Shown in pieces: positions 22,399 to 34,649 of a stretch of 64,000 nucleotides of DNA. The stretch's first letter is position 1, and the number at the start of each line of letters is the position of its first letter. The position numbers and the translations under genes were made by a program. The DNA is taken from the NCBI GenBank assembly GCA_034770075.1, contig CM068380.1, positions 36,164,695 to 36,228,694 on the forward strand, in the 5' to 3' direction. Under the pieces are notes generated by a model that saw only the letters and a program-made list of their open reading frames with translations, ran no database searches and had not been told where the DNA came from. Source of the DNA: Aralia elata. Taxonomy: Eukaryota; Streptophyta; Magnoliopsida; Apiales; Araliaceae.

Positions 22399-22680
22399 TT
22401 CTTGATGGGGTTCTCATTTGTTCCCAAATGAGTTTTTAAGTATCTTTTTGGGAAATTTTCATAGCTTCTTTCAAAAGAATGGAGATTTCAAGGAAATTAA
22501 TCGATTGTTCCTAAATGGGTTTTCAAGGAAATTAATCGATTGTTCCTAAATGGGTTTTGGGTTATAGGTTGTTTTTGATATAAAGATTCAATCTTTTCAG
22601 AGTTTTTAACAGATTTGGGTGAAACCCATTAGATCTGGGGTTGGGGGTTTTAAGATTTTACAATAAATGAACAAAAAAAA

Positions 22681-22894
22681 ATTCAAGCGAATCTCCGCCG
22701 CCCACTTCCCCCACGGCCGCCGTCTAACGTCGCGATACTTATTCCCAGTCACAAAACACGACCTAATATTCTCCTTTCTTCTCGGCTTATTAAATTTCTT
22801 CTCAACAAGCCCGTCCTGATCTCTAATCACTGGTCTGCCACAACAATTTTCAATTATAATCTTCTATATGATCATCACTTAAAGAAGAATCCAT
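22681..22894 (-). pseudogene. Truncated AP2/ERF transcription-factor gene fragment
   Basis: On the minus strand a short reading (MDSSLSDDHIEDY) from an ATG at 22894 is followed, after a one-base frame change, by a basic stretch and then by KYRDVRRRPWGKWAAEIR. That is the start of an ERF DNA-binding domain (canonical YRGVRRRPWGKWAAEIR, here G to D). The domain stops there: the rest of the roughly 60-residue AP2 fold is absent and low-complexity T-rich sequence follows. ERF proteins are nuclear transcription factors binding GCC-box type DNA. This fragment lacks most of the fold and is non-functional. It sits between the long LTR and a copia remnant, so it may be a host-gene relic cut by transposons. 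Confidence 0.8.
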
Positions 22895-23334
22895 GGCATC
22901 ACAGTTAGTGAAGTAAATCCGAACAACCCGTGGCGATTTAGTACTCTGCTTGGGCGGGGAAGAAATTAGTTTTGAAGTAACGTTTCGGTGAAATTTGTAT
23001 CTGATCGGAGGCGAAACATTTCGATTCATGATCAGTTGGTTTTGAAAGATTCACATGAAAATAGACTGCACAGGATCGGAGGAGAGAGAATAAAGGAAGG
23101 AGATGGGAGAGAGAGAAAAGAGGGAGAAGAAAGAAAAAATAATTTTTTTATTAAATATTATGTTTGCCACGTGTCAATCACCACAAAGACCCGTTAGTTT
23201 AGGTGGATGTCCGTTAACAAGAGGGCAGGGTTGACCTAAAATTTATAACGTCAATGACACTTTTGAAAAAAAAAAGTTCATAGACTAAGTGAAACTTCGG
23301 GTAAAACTACATAGGTTTTTTTGCACCTTTGCCT
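22895..23334. other. Intergenic sequence next to the ERF fragment
   Basis: Contains a purine-rich GAGAGA stretch (about 23080-23140) and an AT-rich end. It could be old promoter or 5' flank of the ERF gene. No coding signal. Confidence 0.4.
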
Positions 23335-24215
23335 TTTACTGAATATGTTCTTTGTGATTGAATGTTGATTTCATATTATCCGGATAGTCATGATATGCTG
23401 AGAGGTGTCACTCATGATGTAGAATAAATATATTTATTTATATTTGAATTAAAAGAGTTTAATTCATTATAAATAATATTAGAATGGTACTAAATTATTT
23501 ATTCTACTACTGGTATAATATTGAACCTAAAGGGGCACACTATAAAAGAGAAATATTATTTTAGAAGTAATTGACTTAATAATAAATTAATTATATTTAA
23601 TTTGTATTATGGGGGAATAAATTAAATAGCTTAATATTTATAATTAAATATTTGGAGAAATACTAATTATAAATTAATAAGAAGTATTATTATTATTATT
23701 ATAAATAATTTAGTTCCTAAATGGTTTAGAAATTAAATTAAAACCCTAAGTCCTAAAGAGTTTAGAAGAGGGGATTAGTCTATATAAGGAGAGGCCTTAT
23801 TATAGATTGGAGAACTGATGTTGGTATTTTATATACTACGTAATAATTCTCTACAACCTAAAGAGTTAGGAGAGAGAGAGAATTAGGGCTAGCCACCCAA
23901 GGTTTTGTAGAAAACCTAACTTTACTTCTTCAATCAATAATCTTTTGGTGGATCACCTTTAGAGCACTACACACACTGAGTAGCTGACGTTTGATCCGTG
24001 AATTTGAAGAAATGCGAAGGATCAAAGGATTGGGACTTGAAGATCAGATTAAGGAGTTGATTCATCTTCATAAGGTATATCATTTATCCTTCCTCGATTA
24101 ATAATATCACATAAAGGTGATTGCTATTGCAGAAAATTTTAAATATGATTTATGTCATGCTTCCGCTTTTACATCAATCTGATTATATGTATGTTCTTGT
24201 TTCTACAAACTTACA
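23335..24215 (+). repeat. LTR remnant of a diverged copia relative
   Basis: It is recognisably related to the second half of the LTR at 1100-2719: shared phrases include TTGTGATT-AATGTTGA, the TATTATCT/CGGAAAGTC region, GTAGAATAAATA and GGTGGATCACCT-TAGAG. It ends in CTTACA at 24215, followed by TTGACATCAAAGCC, a decayed tRNA-iMet primer site. The upstream half of the LTR is missing. Confidence 0.75.
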
Positions 24216-25076
24216 TTGACATCAAAGCCATTCTTATGTGAATTATTAATTATTTTGATTCTGTATATATATTGATATGCGTTTGGAACAATTTAATTGG
24301 GTATAATTATTGGTATAAAATCTTGTTTTATGAAACAAAACAACAAAATCGCGATCTAAAAATCATCGCAGCACAGCTCCACAACGCAACAGCGCTGGTC
24401 TAAGGCACCGCAACGCTAGGGCATCAGCGAGCAACAGGTTTTCCAGCAATTTTAAAATTAAAATAAAGAGTTTATTTGGACTTAGAATTGAATTTCATGC
24501 AAACTAATATTGCCCATTAAATAATATCAATATATATATATGGAATATTTAATTCATGAGATGAATGTTTTATTGATACATGTAATGACATGTATGATAA
24601 TAAAGGGGATGATTATGGACTATTAACCAATGAGATTAGATTTAATTTGATGGATGCGTGAATGAATGGGTTTTTATAAATGGAGTCTGCGTACCTCGCC
24701 TATTTAATTTTCCAGTATAAATTCTACCCCCATCTTATGTACTTCCCCTTGACTGTTGATCAAAATTTCTGTTTTATTGTAAAATAATTTGTAATAGGAT
24801 TTAGTAGAATTACTTAGTAAATTAGAGCTTAAGAGTAGAAGCATTGAAAACCCATTTGTAATGTAGTATGGGTTGAATGTAATAGTTATGTTCATGTTTT
24901 ATTTTTGCACTTTATGTTTGACCTTTTGGTTCACTCGGTGGCTCGAGCGAACCAAACTAGAATCAAGTTTACAATTATCCCAAGTAAAATATAGTATTAA
25001 GTTGTAACGTTCAAGTACATTAAGAATGTCGGACGTAGTCTTCTAGCATGATGAAGCAATAGAGTATCAATATGAA
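24216..25076 (+). other. Leader of the diverged copia relative
   Basis: It starts with a decayed primer site (24216-24229). About 140 bases later comes a GC-rich block (24358-24430) with AACAGCGC and CACCGCAACGC words, matching the placement of the block in the first copia element. The rest parallels 3440-4200 of that element, including GCGTACCTCG and CTTGACTGTTGATCAA. No ORF. Confidence 0.7.
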
Positions 25077-25368
25077 TTTGTTGTGCACACACAAGGCTTA
25101 TATTAAGTATTGGAGATGTTGATTTATTACATTGGATGTTTATATGGAATTGAACAATACGCGTTTTGTTGTGCACACACAAAAACTGTATTTTTCTCTT
25201 CACTTATATGGAAATGTTAGGTCTAACTTAACTTAATTTTGGTTTGAATGTGCACACACATGACCATTATAATCTAAGAGACAAAAGAAAAAGGAGTTAC
25301 ATTGGATGTAATTGACAAAAATTGTCTACCTACTGAATAAAACTATATTTTGTTGTGCACACACAAGA
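25077..25368 (+). repeat. Array of four iterated motifs in the diverged copia leader
   Basis: TTTGTTGTGCACACACAAGG occurs at 25077-25096, with close copies at 25165-25184 and 25349-25368 and a weaker one at 25243-25262 (TTTGAATGTGCACACACATG). Spacings of 88, 78 and 106 match 88, 81 and 105 in the array at 4210-4503. The core reads GTGCACAC in all four here and GTGTCACC in all four there. Confidence 0.85.
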
Positions 25369-25584
25369 CTATATATTTATGAAATATGATCCTTGGAAGT
25401 AATGAGAGTCTTGATTCCTATTTGACGAAGGGTTTGCAAACGACATTTTCTTTAAACGACATCTTAATTTCTCATCAAATTAAAATAAAACTAAACTTTT
25501 CTTTCGAATCAAATCCTTTGTGCATATGTTCAAAAAGGCTCAAAAGTTGTTTTCAAAATAACCAACTCACCGAAACTTTTACGG

Positions 25585-25765
25585 CCCTAGGAGACAAAAC
25601 CCTAGATAATTTATATGGTTCAGGAGACGAAACCCTAGATTATATTTTTCATTCAACCATAGGAAACAATACCCTAGATTTCGACTCAAATGGTATAGGA
25701 TACGATATCTTATATATTTTGAATTACGATTCGACTTGACTCTAGGAGAGGATACCCTAGATTTT
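25585..25765. repeat. Degenerate short tandem repeat with ACCCTAGAT words
   Basis: Roughly 40-60-base units with the phrase TAGGAGAC-AAACCCTAGAT at about 25590, 25622, 25660 and 25742. The open frame across this stretch is a by-product of the repeats. Confidence 0.6.
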
Positions 25766-26995
25766 CCATACGACACAATTCACCTAGGCATAGAACACGA
25801 TACACACACCTCACACTTCTCGAGACAATTCATTTAAACTTTTAAGGAAAACATTATAAAAGCGGTAACCGTGTTTTATGAAAGTCGAGGGGTGCCTAAC
25901 ACCTTTCTCTCGCTTAAGTAAGCTCCCAAACTCTATGAATCTCGGTTGCGGACTGATATGCACATTTTTTATACATTTTAATATTCCCATCTTTATTATT
26001 TTTTATGTTTGCTTTATTTAACTAATACATTTTATTTGGTTTTGTAGGATTTATCTTGTTTATCTTGGTGAATAAATAAAAGATAATTATTCCAGTTTTT
26101 AAAGATGAAAAAGGAATCTTGGAGGATTATCATGAAGAAGTTAAAATCAAGTTAAAGATAAAGAGATAAAAGAGTAAAAAGAAGACCAAGTTCAATGTAT
26201 TAGTATTAGGTTACAATTTATTTGTGCCTATAAATAGGACTTTCATTTTAGAGAGGGGATTTTTAATTTTTATTTTACTTCTTCTTGGTCGGGTAAAAAG
26301 CAAGTGGAAAGCAGTATTCCTTAGTTTTCTTTTCCTTTTCATTCTACGGCTTTGATCAAAGAGTTTTTGTAATCAACTTTATTAATTTAATATTACTTTA
26401 GCTATAATTGTTTGCCTTCAATTCTTTTCATTTAGTATTATGTTAGATACCATACTTCGATAATAGTTTAATTAAGTTGATTAAGTTGTTATTATTATTA
26501 TTATTATTTACTAGTTTTAATTTAATTTTGTTATTTTAAATTGCATGGCTAGCTAAATTTTATTACCTAGGATGATGATGATGAAACTAGGTATTGCATA
26601 TTAATATTTTCTTTTCGTTCCTAGTGCCTAATTGTTTGCCTTCATATTTACCTTCGCACAAATTACATATGATTCTTATATTGATTACGAGATTTTGATA
26701 AGTTATAGTTAATCTATGAATTCTTCATAACTTATGCTTACCCATATTAATTATATGAATCATTATTTTTAAAGGGAAGGAAAAACAAGATTAGAAATTA
26801 ATTTAGGAAAATACGAAATTGTTTATTATGTTAGTATTTAGTAGATTCGGATTCCTAGGTAGTTTTTTTCATTACTAATTTTTATTATTAATTTTTAGTC
26901 TGCATTATTTAGTGAATTAATCATCTCCACCATTTTTAATTTCTAATTTGCCTGGAATATAAATTAAGGATTTGATAGTTAATCTAGTCTCTATG
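25766..26995 (+). other. LTR-like retroelement remnant, unclassified
   Basis: Contains GAGGGGTGCCTAACACC near 25890, of a kind seen in plant gypsy untranslated regions. It runs into an LTR-end-like stretch (CTCTATGGTTCGACCTGTACTT, about 26990-27010, then GTGCACTTGCAG and TTATCACA to about 27062). No coding sequence or boundary pair was found. Confidence 0.4.
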
Positions 26996-29900
26996 GTTCG
27001 ACCTGTACTTGTCAGTTCTTCAATTTGACACTGTGCACTTGCAGTTACATATTTTTATCACATCATAGATCAATTTTACGGAGTCACATAATGGGTCATC
27101 TAAATTATTAAAACTTTAAAATCCGGATGAGTTGGTACATCCAATTAAACCTTTACCAACTAGCGACTTTGTCTAATTGGTCCACTTTAAAATCAAACTT
27201 TCGAACCCCGTCGACATAAGTCGATTTTTTTCAAAAACACCCTTAAGATCAAGATCTCTAAAACCTAAAAGGAAAAATCTCGACGTCGACATGTATAATC
27301 TAGGTATTTTATAGTGCATATATGTATTCAATTGTGTGTACATCTTGTGATCAAAACTAGATTTTCCAAATAGAAAGAGAAATAGAAAGAAGGAGAAACC
27401 TAATGGAGGTGGGGGAAGCGACGACATAAGTGGCGGTGCGATGGGATGCTCTATCTCTCTCCTTCTCCCTTCTTTCTCTTGCGCGCAGTTGCTACTCTTT
27501 TCTTTTCTTTCCTTTTTTCTGTTGGGGCGACTGAACTAAGGCTTAAAAAACATGATCAATGATTGGTAGCAGTCGATGACTCTGTTTTATTTTTTAAATT
27601 GAAGTGGACCTAACAACGACGGACTAACGGCGACAAGTGTGGTCGCTGATGTTGGTGTCAACTTTCGCGAGCACTTTAGGTGTGCCCTAACCTTTTAGCG
27701 ATGGTAGTATTATTGGGAGGGTGGTCGTTGATGCTATTGGCAACGAGTTGAGGTAGTGGTCGTTATTGGTCATCACTAATTGGTGTATCAATGACCGAAT
27801 CCGGCAATCGTTGATAAGTTTGATCGTTGTTGGCCATTTTTCTTGTAGTGGAAATATGTGAGGTCTTAAGGTATTACTATTTATATATTCAATCATAATC
27901 TTTTGGGTGGGTATGTGTTAAGTTAAGATAACTCAAGAATATAATACTAGAATAGTGGGTTCATCATTGGTATGTTATGATTTATTTTAAACTTGGGACT
28001 TAACCCGGTTGTACCATAGGATATAGAGTTAACTCTCGAAAGCTTAGGTCAGGTAATCCAATTGAGTTAGTGCATGTGTGAAAATTGATTGTAGTTCGAC
28101 CTGTACTTGTCAGTTCTTCAATTTGACACTGTGCACTTGCAGTTACATATTTTTATCACATCATAGATCAATTTTACGGAGTCATATAATGGGTCATCTC
28201 AATTATTAAAACTTTAAAATTCGGATGAGTTGGTACATCCAATTAAACCTTTACCAACTAACGACTTTATCTAATTGGTCCACTTTAAAATCAAACTTTC
28301 GAACCCCGTCGACATAAGTCGATTATTTTTCAAAATCACCCTTAAGATCACGATCTCTAAAACCTAAAAGGAAAAATCTCGACGTCGACATGTATAATCT
28401 AGGTATTTTATAGTGTATATATTTATTTAATTATGTGTACATCTTGTGATTAAAACTAGAATTTTCCAAATAGAAAGAGAAATAGAAAGAAGGAGAAACC
28501 TAATGGTGGTGGGGGAAGCGACGACATAAGTGGCGGTGCAATGGGATGCTCTAGCTGTCTCCGTCTCCCTTCTTTCTCTTGCGCGCAGTTGCTACTCTTT
28601 TCTTTTCTTTCCTTTTTTCTGTTGGGGCGACTGAACTAAGGCTTAAAAAACATGATCAATGATTGGTAGCAGTCGATGACTCTGTTTTATTTTTTAAATT
28701 GAAGTGGACCTAACAACGACGGACTAACGGCGACAAGTGTGGTGGATGATGTTGGTGTCAACTTTCGCGAGCACTTTAAGTGTGCCCTAACCTTTTAGCG
28801 ATGGTAGTATTATCGAGAGGGTGGTCATTGATGCTATTGGCAACGAGTTGAGGTAGTGGTCATTATTGGTCATTACTAATTAGTGTATCAATGACCGATT
28901 CTGGCAATCGTTGATAAGTTTGATCGTTGTTGGCCATTTTTCTTGTAGTGGAAATATGTGAGGTCTTAAGGTATTACTATTTATATATTCAATCATAATC
29001 TTTTGGGTGGGTATGTGTTAAGTTAAGATAACTCAAGAATATAATACTAGAATAGTGGGTTCATCATTGGTATGTTATGATTTATTTTGAACTTGGGATT
29101 TAACCCGGTTGTACCATAGGATATAGAGTTAACTCTCAAAAGCTTAGGTCAGGTCATCCAATTGAGTTAGTGTGTGTGTGAAAATTGATTGTGGTTCGAC
29201 CTGTACTTGTCAATTCTTCAATTTGACACTATGCACTTGCAGTTACATATATTTATCACATCATAGATCAATTTTACGGAATCACATAATGGGTCATCTC
29301 AATTATTAAAACTTTAAAATTCGGATCAGTTGGTACATCCAATTAAACGTTTACCAACTAGCGACTTTGTCTAATTGGTCCACTTTAAAATCAAACTTTC
29401 GAACTCCGTCGATATAAGTCGATTTTTTTCAAAAACACCCTTAAGATCACGATCTCTAAAACCTAAAGGAAAAATCTCGACGTCGACATGTATAATCTAG
29501 GTATTTTATAGTGTATATATGTATTCAATTGTGTGTACATCTTGTGATTAAAACTAGAATTTTCAAAATAGAAAGAGAAATAGAAAGAAGGAGAAACCTA
29601 ATGGTGGTGGGGGAAGCGACGACATAAGTGGCGGTGCAATGGGATGCTCTAGCTGTCTCCTTCTCCCTTCTTTCTCTTGCGCGCAGTTGCTACTCTTTTC
29701 TTTTCTTTCCTTTTTTCTGTTGGGGTGACTGAACTAAGGCTTAAAAAACATGATCAATGATTGGTAGCAGTCGATGACTCTGTTTTATTTTTTAAATTGA
29801 AGTGGACCTAACAACGACGGACTAACGACGACAAGTGTGGTCACTGATGTTGGTGTCAACTTTCGCGAGCACTTTAGGTGTGCCCTAACCTTTTAACGAT

Positions 29901-30289
29901 GGTAGTATTATCGGGAGGGTGGTCGTTGATGCTATTGGCAACGAGTTGAGGTAGTGGTCGTTATTGGTCATCACTAATTGGTGTATCAATGACCGAATCC
30001 GGCAATCGTTGATAAGTTTGATCGTTGTTGGCCATTTTTCTTGTAGTGGAAATATGTGAGATCTTAAGGTATTACTATTTATATATTCAATCATAATCTT
30101 TTGGGTGGGTATGTGGTAAGTTAAGATAACTCAAGAATATAATACTAGAATAGTGGGTTCATCATTGGTATATTATGATTTATTTTGAACTTGAGATTTA
30201 ACCGGTTGTACCATAGGATATAGAGTTTACTCTCATAAGCTTAGGTCAGGTCATCCAATTGAGTTAGTGCATGTGTGAAAATTGATTGT
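26996..30289. repeat. 1.1 kb unit present three times in tandem
   Basis: Units begin GTTCGACCTGTACTTGTCA at 26996, 28094 and 29194 (periods 1098 and 1100). The last ends at about 30289 in GAAAATTGATTGT. The three are nearly identical apart from scattered substitutions. Each starts with an LTR-end-like fragment and contains, in its second half, the sequence TTTTTCTTGTAGTG (ending 27850, 28950 and 30048). That is the reverse complement of a CACTA-transposon terminus (CACTACAAGAAAAA). No open frame of interest. Confidence 0.9.
27837..27850 (-). other. CACTA-type transposon terminus in tandem unit 1
   Basis: Read on the minus strand: CACTACAAGAAAAA, the common plant CACTA end, followed by a subterminal region with repeated AACGA/TCGTT words. 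Copies also lie at 28937-28950 and 30035-30048. A matching opposite end was not found. Confidence 0.5.
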
Positions 30290-31500
30290 GTTGGTGAGTT
30301 CATTCCCAATGGGAAGAAGAATGAATGTAAAAGACTTGCCGAGGCTCTAGACCACTCTAGGTCTTGTGTTGATATCTTTATTAAACATGGCAAATGGGTT
30401 GTGAATGACTGGATTGGGTCAAAAATCGGTTGGGCTTAAAAAATCAAGTTTTATTGGGATACAAAAGTGAGTCTCACGGCCCACGGTACAATGGGTTGGA
30501 CTGGCCCATGGGCTTTTACATTATTTTTATTTTTTAAAATTTTAAAAATAAGCTCATTGTAATGTAAATGAATATTTTTTGCTTAATTGAGAGGGAGTTA
30601 TCTAGAAAAAAAACTGTGTAGAGTAAGAGCGCTAACAACTATTCAAGTACGTATCTTTTTTGACTATAGAGAATGAGCAAGCAGTTTCAATTGATTAGCA
30701 TGACAATCAATAATATAAATCAATTTTGAGTAAATAACTTTTTTTTCTTTTATTTTTTTTCCTTGTTGCATATGTTTACTTATACACAATTCAAACACTA
30801 TTTATAATTTACTTTTATTTTTTGACAAAATAATACTGAATGACCCAATGCCATCTTTCACAAATAATGCAACAACAGAGGTTAAAACACTAGAAAGTAA
30901 TGATAAAATACAGTGATTTTTTCCGATTCAAATATCACAAGTAGTGAATATTTAAGACTGTTATACCATGAAAATTTCAATTTGATTATATCAAGAGTGA
31001 TGGAAGCAGTCTTATGTTAAAAAGATTAAATTGAAAGAACAGAAGCAAACGATTTGTGGAAGACATGTGGAAAACAGAAAGAGTGAGATTGAAAGTCAGG
31101 AAGAACATAAATAGAACCGATATTTTATTTTTCTTTATTTACTGCTAAATTCTTAAAATAGTTAGACTTGACTCTTTTGAGTAGTGTTATAGTGGATTGA
31201 ATTAGTGGACTAAATTAGTTTTGGGTGTTATTAAGGGATGGGCATGTCCACCCATGAGTTGGACTAATTTGGACTCGGCCAAAATAGCGCTAGTTTTCTT
31301 GGACTTATAAATGCAAGTCCAAAGCCTACTTTTTATGAGTGAGTTGGGTTGACTCATTGGCTTGGACTCTGTTTGTCGGGTCAAATGTTTAATCTCTTCT
31401 ATTTTTTTGCACTTTTTTTCCCTTCAACAGAGTGAGATCCACATGTTCTTATATCAATAATGTTTATAGCCTTAAATAGCCTTAAAAGTGAACAACTAAG
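30290..31500. other. Intergenic, no recognised feature
   Basis: AT-rich, with one moderately complex stretch at 30295-30440 and a GGGTTGG-rich stretch at 31240-31390. I see no coding, TE-end or RNA signal that I can support. Confidence 0.5.
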
Positions 31501-31640
31501 GGGCTGTTTGATAAAACTGAATGAAACAGTTCTGAATGTTTAAGCAATCTGAATGAGTTGAATGAAATAGACTTCTGAATACTGAATGAAAAAAATTATT
31601 TAATAATTAATATGTATGAAATATCTGAATAACAATTTGT
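31501..31640. mobile_element. One end of a hAT-like MITE
   Basis: GGGGCTGTTTGATAAAACTG followed by repeated CTGAATG words is a common opening of small plant hAT-type elements. The opposite inverted end is not visible, so the length is unknown. Confidence 0.4.
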
Positions 31641-31859
31641 TACTATTTTACCCCTCTGAAATATGTTGAACAAGTATATAAGTATGAACGTACTAAAAAA
31701 TAACTATAAAAAATTATAGATTAAATCCTTATTTGGACATCCAACAAAAAAAATTACTAACTATAAAAATATGTTGACTACACCTCAAGTAGCAAACAAA
31801 GTAACACTATAAAAAATAAAATAAATATAAGGTTGGCTAAAATCCTTCCCTTTGTTTCA

Positions 31860-32583
31860 CCGCGAAGAAATTTCCAAAGAATTTTGTTCTTTCTTATCCA
31901 CCGCCCACTTTTCTCTTTCTTACTCTTTTTAGGCTGTATTTTTAGAGAGAGAAACCTAAAGATTAGAATCGTTTGAATCGAACAAGAGAGAAAAAATCAT
32001 CAATTGGTTTTTCCTTAATTGCCTATCTGTCTCTCCCTATTTTTCGATCTCCCACTGATCAAAATCCAAGTGAAACAATCAAATACTGAAGGAATTGAGA
32101 GAAATCAGGTAATCCCTCAATTGGGTTTGGTCTATGCTTTCATGTTTCACGCCTGTGATTTTTTTAGAGATTAATCTTTGTATGATTCAATCCTTCACCC
32201 CTACTTTCTTCCTCAGTCTTTTCATGGGATATTCTTCAGTTTCGTGCACCCATCAGGATCAATTGGAGTGAAAGAGGGGCATCATGTTTAAAAAATCCAT
32301 TTAGTGGGTTTAGGGTTAATTCAGATAAAAAACGATAGCTTATTTAGTCAGTTAGTTGGGTTTACCGATTCAGATATTAAGATCATTTTTAGGGGGTTTT
32401 GTTTAGAAATGAATGCATGTGAATGACTTATGGTCTGAATCGGTCAGTCATTTGATTTGAATAAAAATATCTCAACAGAAACTAGCACTTATTTTATTTT
32501 TCTGGTTTCTTTCGTTGTTTCTTGTGTGATTATCTGAACAAGTTTATAAGAAAATTAAAAATAAAATAAAAAATAATAATAAC
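31860..32583 (+). other. Possible 5' UTR and first intron of a host gene, cut off
   Basis: Pyrimidine-rich sequence with TCTCTTTCTTACTC and a GAGAGAGAAACC stretch, then ATTGAGAGAAATCAG|GTAATCCC near 32110, which reads like a 5' UTR exon ending at a splice donor. T-rich intron-like sequence follows. There is no ATG-initiated frame of note. The Tat element begins within about 100 bases of 32583, and no continuation is recognised right of 45763. Confidence 0.3.
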
Positions 32584-33199
32584 TGTCAGAATTCTTAAGG
32601 GTTTCAAACATCTCAATTTTATTATTAAGAAAGCATAAACTTCACTATTAAAACTTCCAATACAATGGAAGATTTCAGTATCTCTATAAACGCTAAGATT
32701 CGCCCACGCGCCTCAATCACTAAGAGCACGTCAATCCTGCACAGAAACGAGACCACACTCAAAGTTCCGGGCGGTTTTGCCGCTGGGGACAGTTCCGGTA
32801 TGAAAGTAAGCACAGGCTGAACAAGGTATGTAACAATGGAGGTATATTGTTCTAGTACTGTAAAATTAAGTCTTTGCCTTGTATTTATAGCTAACATTCG
32901 GGCCTGCTCGCCCCTCTTCCCTGAACCACTCCTAAGACTTCTCACTAGGCCCCATGCCTTAGTGGGGTTAGACTCCACCACCTCAAAAGAAGGGAGACGT
33001 CGAATTTTATCCTGACATCTACCTCAAGAATGAGAATTGTCTGACATTCCAATTGTCCCAACTACCAATGAGGACCCCCACGTGGGGGAATCTCTTTTAC
33101 GTGGGTCTGTTTCGCCACCTCATTATCGACCCAATAACTTGACATGCCGATTGGGCTTGACGAATAACCCTATTTGGGCCTGGTAATTACGTCCCAACA
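32584..33199 (-). repeat. 3' LTR of the Tat element
   Basis: Shares 32690-33199 with 45233-45763, for example ATTCGCCCACGCGCCTCAAT. It ends ACGTCCCAACA at 33199. The left boundary may lie anywhere between 32584 (TGTCAGAATTC) and about 32615. Confidence 0.75.
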
Positions 33200-34642
33200 T
33201 TGCCCTCCAGTCTTCTATTATAATGGAACATTTAATGGGAGAATGTCAAAGTAAAGGCCCAAGGAGAATGCTTGGGGACACTAAGCCCAATAACTGTCGC
33301 GCCAGAAGTGCACTCGGCCCGCCCTACTTGGGCCCACCATTACCGCACGGTCTCATTAATGCCGCCGTTCTCGGGAAAATGCACGGAATTCAAAATTTAA
33401 AAAACCCCCTTCCTCCAAAAATTAACCGCCACAAACCTTGCCTCCTCTCATCGTTTTACTCTCTCTCCCTCTGTAATCTCTGCTCTTGCCTATCTTTTTC
33501 GTCGAACACATTTGTCGGTCAACCCTCTCGCTGCTTACCAATGGGCAACGTCACCATTCCGACATCTGCCGCCTTGTCCACTGCTGGGGTTGGGACCTCT
33601 ACTAGCCCCACTCTAAACTTGGGTAGCCATCCTAATTTTGCCCCCGTCGTCACCGAAGCCACCACCGCCACAACCACTGCCCCTCAAAATCCAAATCCGA
33701 CGCAGCTTACTAAGGCTCAGGCTGATAACCTAATCATGTTGAAGGAGTACTCCAACGAGGCCGCCTACGCTCACATCAACACTGTTTCCACTGTTTCCCC
33801 ATAGGACATGGATGGGATCCAAAAGCAATTTTGCATTCCGGCCACCTACGAGATCCGGGCTCCAATCCACATCGAGCAAATGTACCATCGGCCGAATGGG
33901 TGGACTGTCATCTCCCTTTTCGCACTCAAATACGGGATGCGCCTTCCCCTCCATGCCTTCATAGTACTTCTCTTAGGGTTTATTGGGGTCGGCTTCGCCC
34001 AATTAGTGCTGAACTCCTACATTCATATCATTTCTTTCATCGCCTTCTATCACGAACTGAATATCACCCCCACTATTAACCTCTTCCTGTCTATATTCCA
34101 TGTGAGCCGATCCCGAGAGTCTGGCTTTCGGTAAATAAACAAATAGCAGAGTAAGACGATTGAGAAACGTCCACTGATGAAGACTCCTACCAACAATAAG
34201 GGGTGCACTCGCAATGGTTCTATGTCCGAGGCCCCAGCATCCGTGAAATCCCCAACTAGGCCGACACATCTCGGTCTAATGTTACGGTAGGGGAACTGTC
34301 CTGAACTCGACTCGAGGAGTTGGTGGATATCATAAAAAGGCTGCCGATGAAGGAATGGGACATCGAGCTCCTGGGTAACGAAACTTGGTTGTACAATCAT
34401 CGGTGTAAGTCTCCGATCCCATAAATTGAATGGCCTTTTGCCGAACCGATTCCTCATGACAGTATATTTTTATCTTTTGATTTGTGCAGTGGCTTTGATC
34501 AAATCGACCACAACTGCCGACATTGGACGGCCACGAACCGGGTCTCCCGAAGAAGGGGTCGTCCCGCCGACGGGATCGACCGAGGTCCCTCCTCTAGTTC
34601 AGCCAATCACCTCGGTCCCGATGTCACAGATGCCCCCTGCTA
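33153..34642 (+). repeat. Tandem duplication within the Tat element, copy 1
   Basis: The sequence from GGGCTTGACGAATAACCC at 33153 (the last 47 bases of the LTR) to GCCCCCTGCTAC at about 34642 recurs at 34650-36142 with an offset of about 1497. Thus an LTR tip plus the first half of the antisense gene was duplicated. ATGGTAG fills the junction. Confidence 0.9.
33541..34630 (+). pseudogene. Antisense accessory gene of the Tat element, duplicate copy 1
   Basis: Transcribed opposite to gag-pol. The likely start is the ATG at 33541 (MGNVTIPTSAALSTAG), after a long pyrimidine-rich leader that would be a normal 5' UTR. A further in-frame ATG exists at 33223. A Ser/Thr-rich N-terminus reaches a stop at 33802, where copy 2 has a glutamine codon. 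Beyond it the frame continues with a hydrophobic, conserved stretch (RLPLHAFIVLLLGFIGVGFA) that resembles the plant 'putative gypsy type transposon' family (Transposase_28). A splice-like intron follows, with GTAAGT near 34404 and TTTGTGCAG ending near 34490. Function in the element is unknown. Confidence 0.65.
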
Positions 34643-34649
34643 CATGGTA

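Noticed and set aside
25386..25739. 117-codon plus-strand frame
   Set aside because: Composed of the ACCCTAGAT tandem repeat and AT-rich leader sequence; no domain.
27687..27896. Identical-looking 69-codon minus-strand frames at 27687 and 29885
   Set aside because: They are just the same stretch of the 1.1 kb tandem unit; the middle copy is interrupted, and there is no domain or codon signal.
32610..32614. ATCTC at 32610 and 45764 as the target duplication of the Tat element
   Set aside because: It would make the 3' LTR end at a non-TG position, and the opposing LTR does not confirm this; kept only as a possibility.
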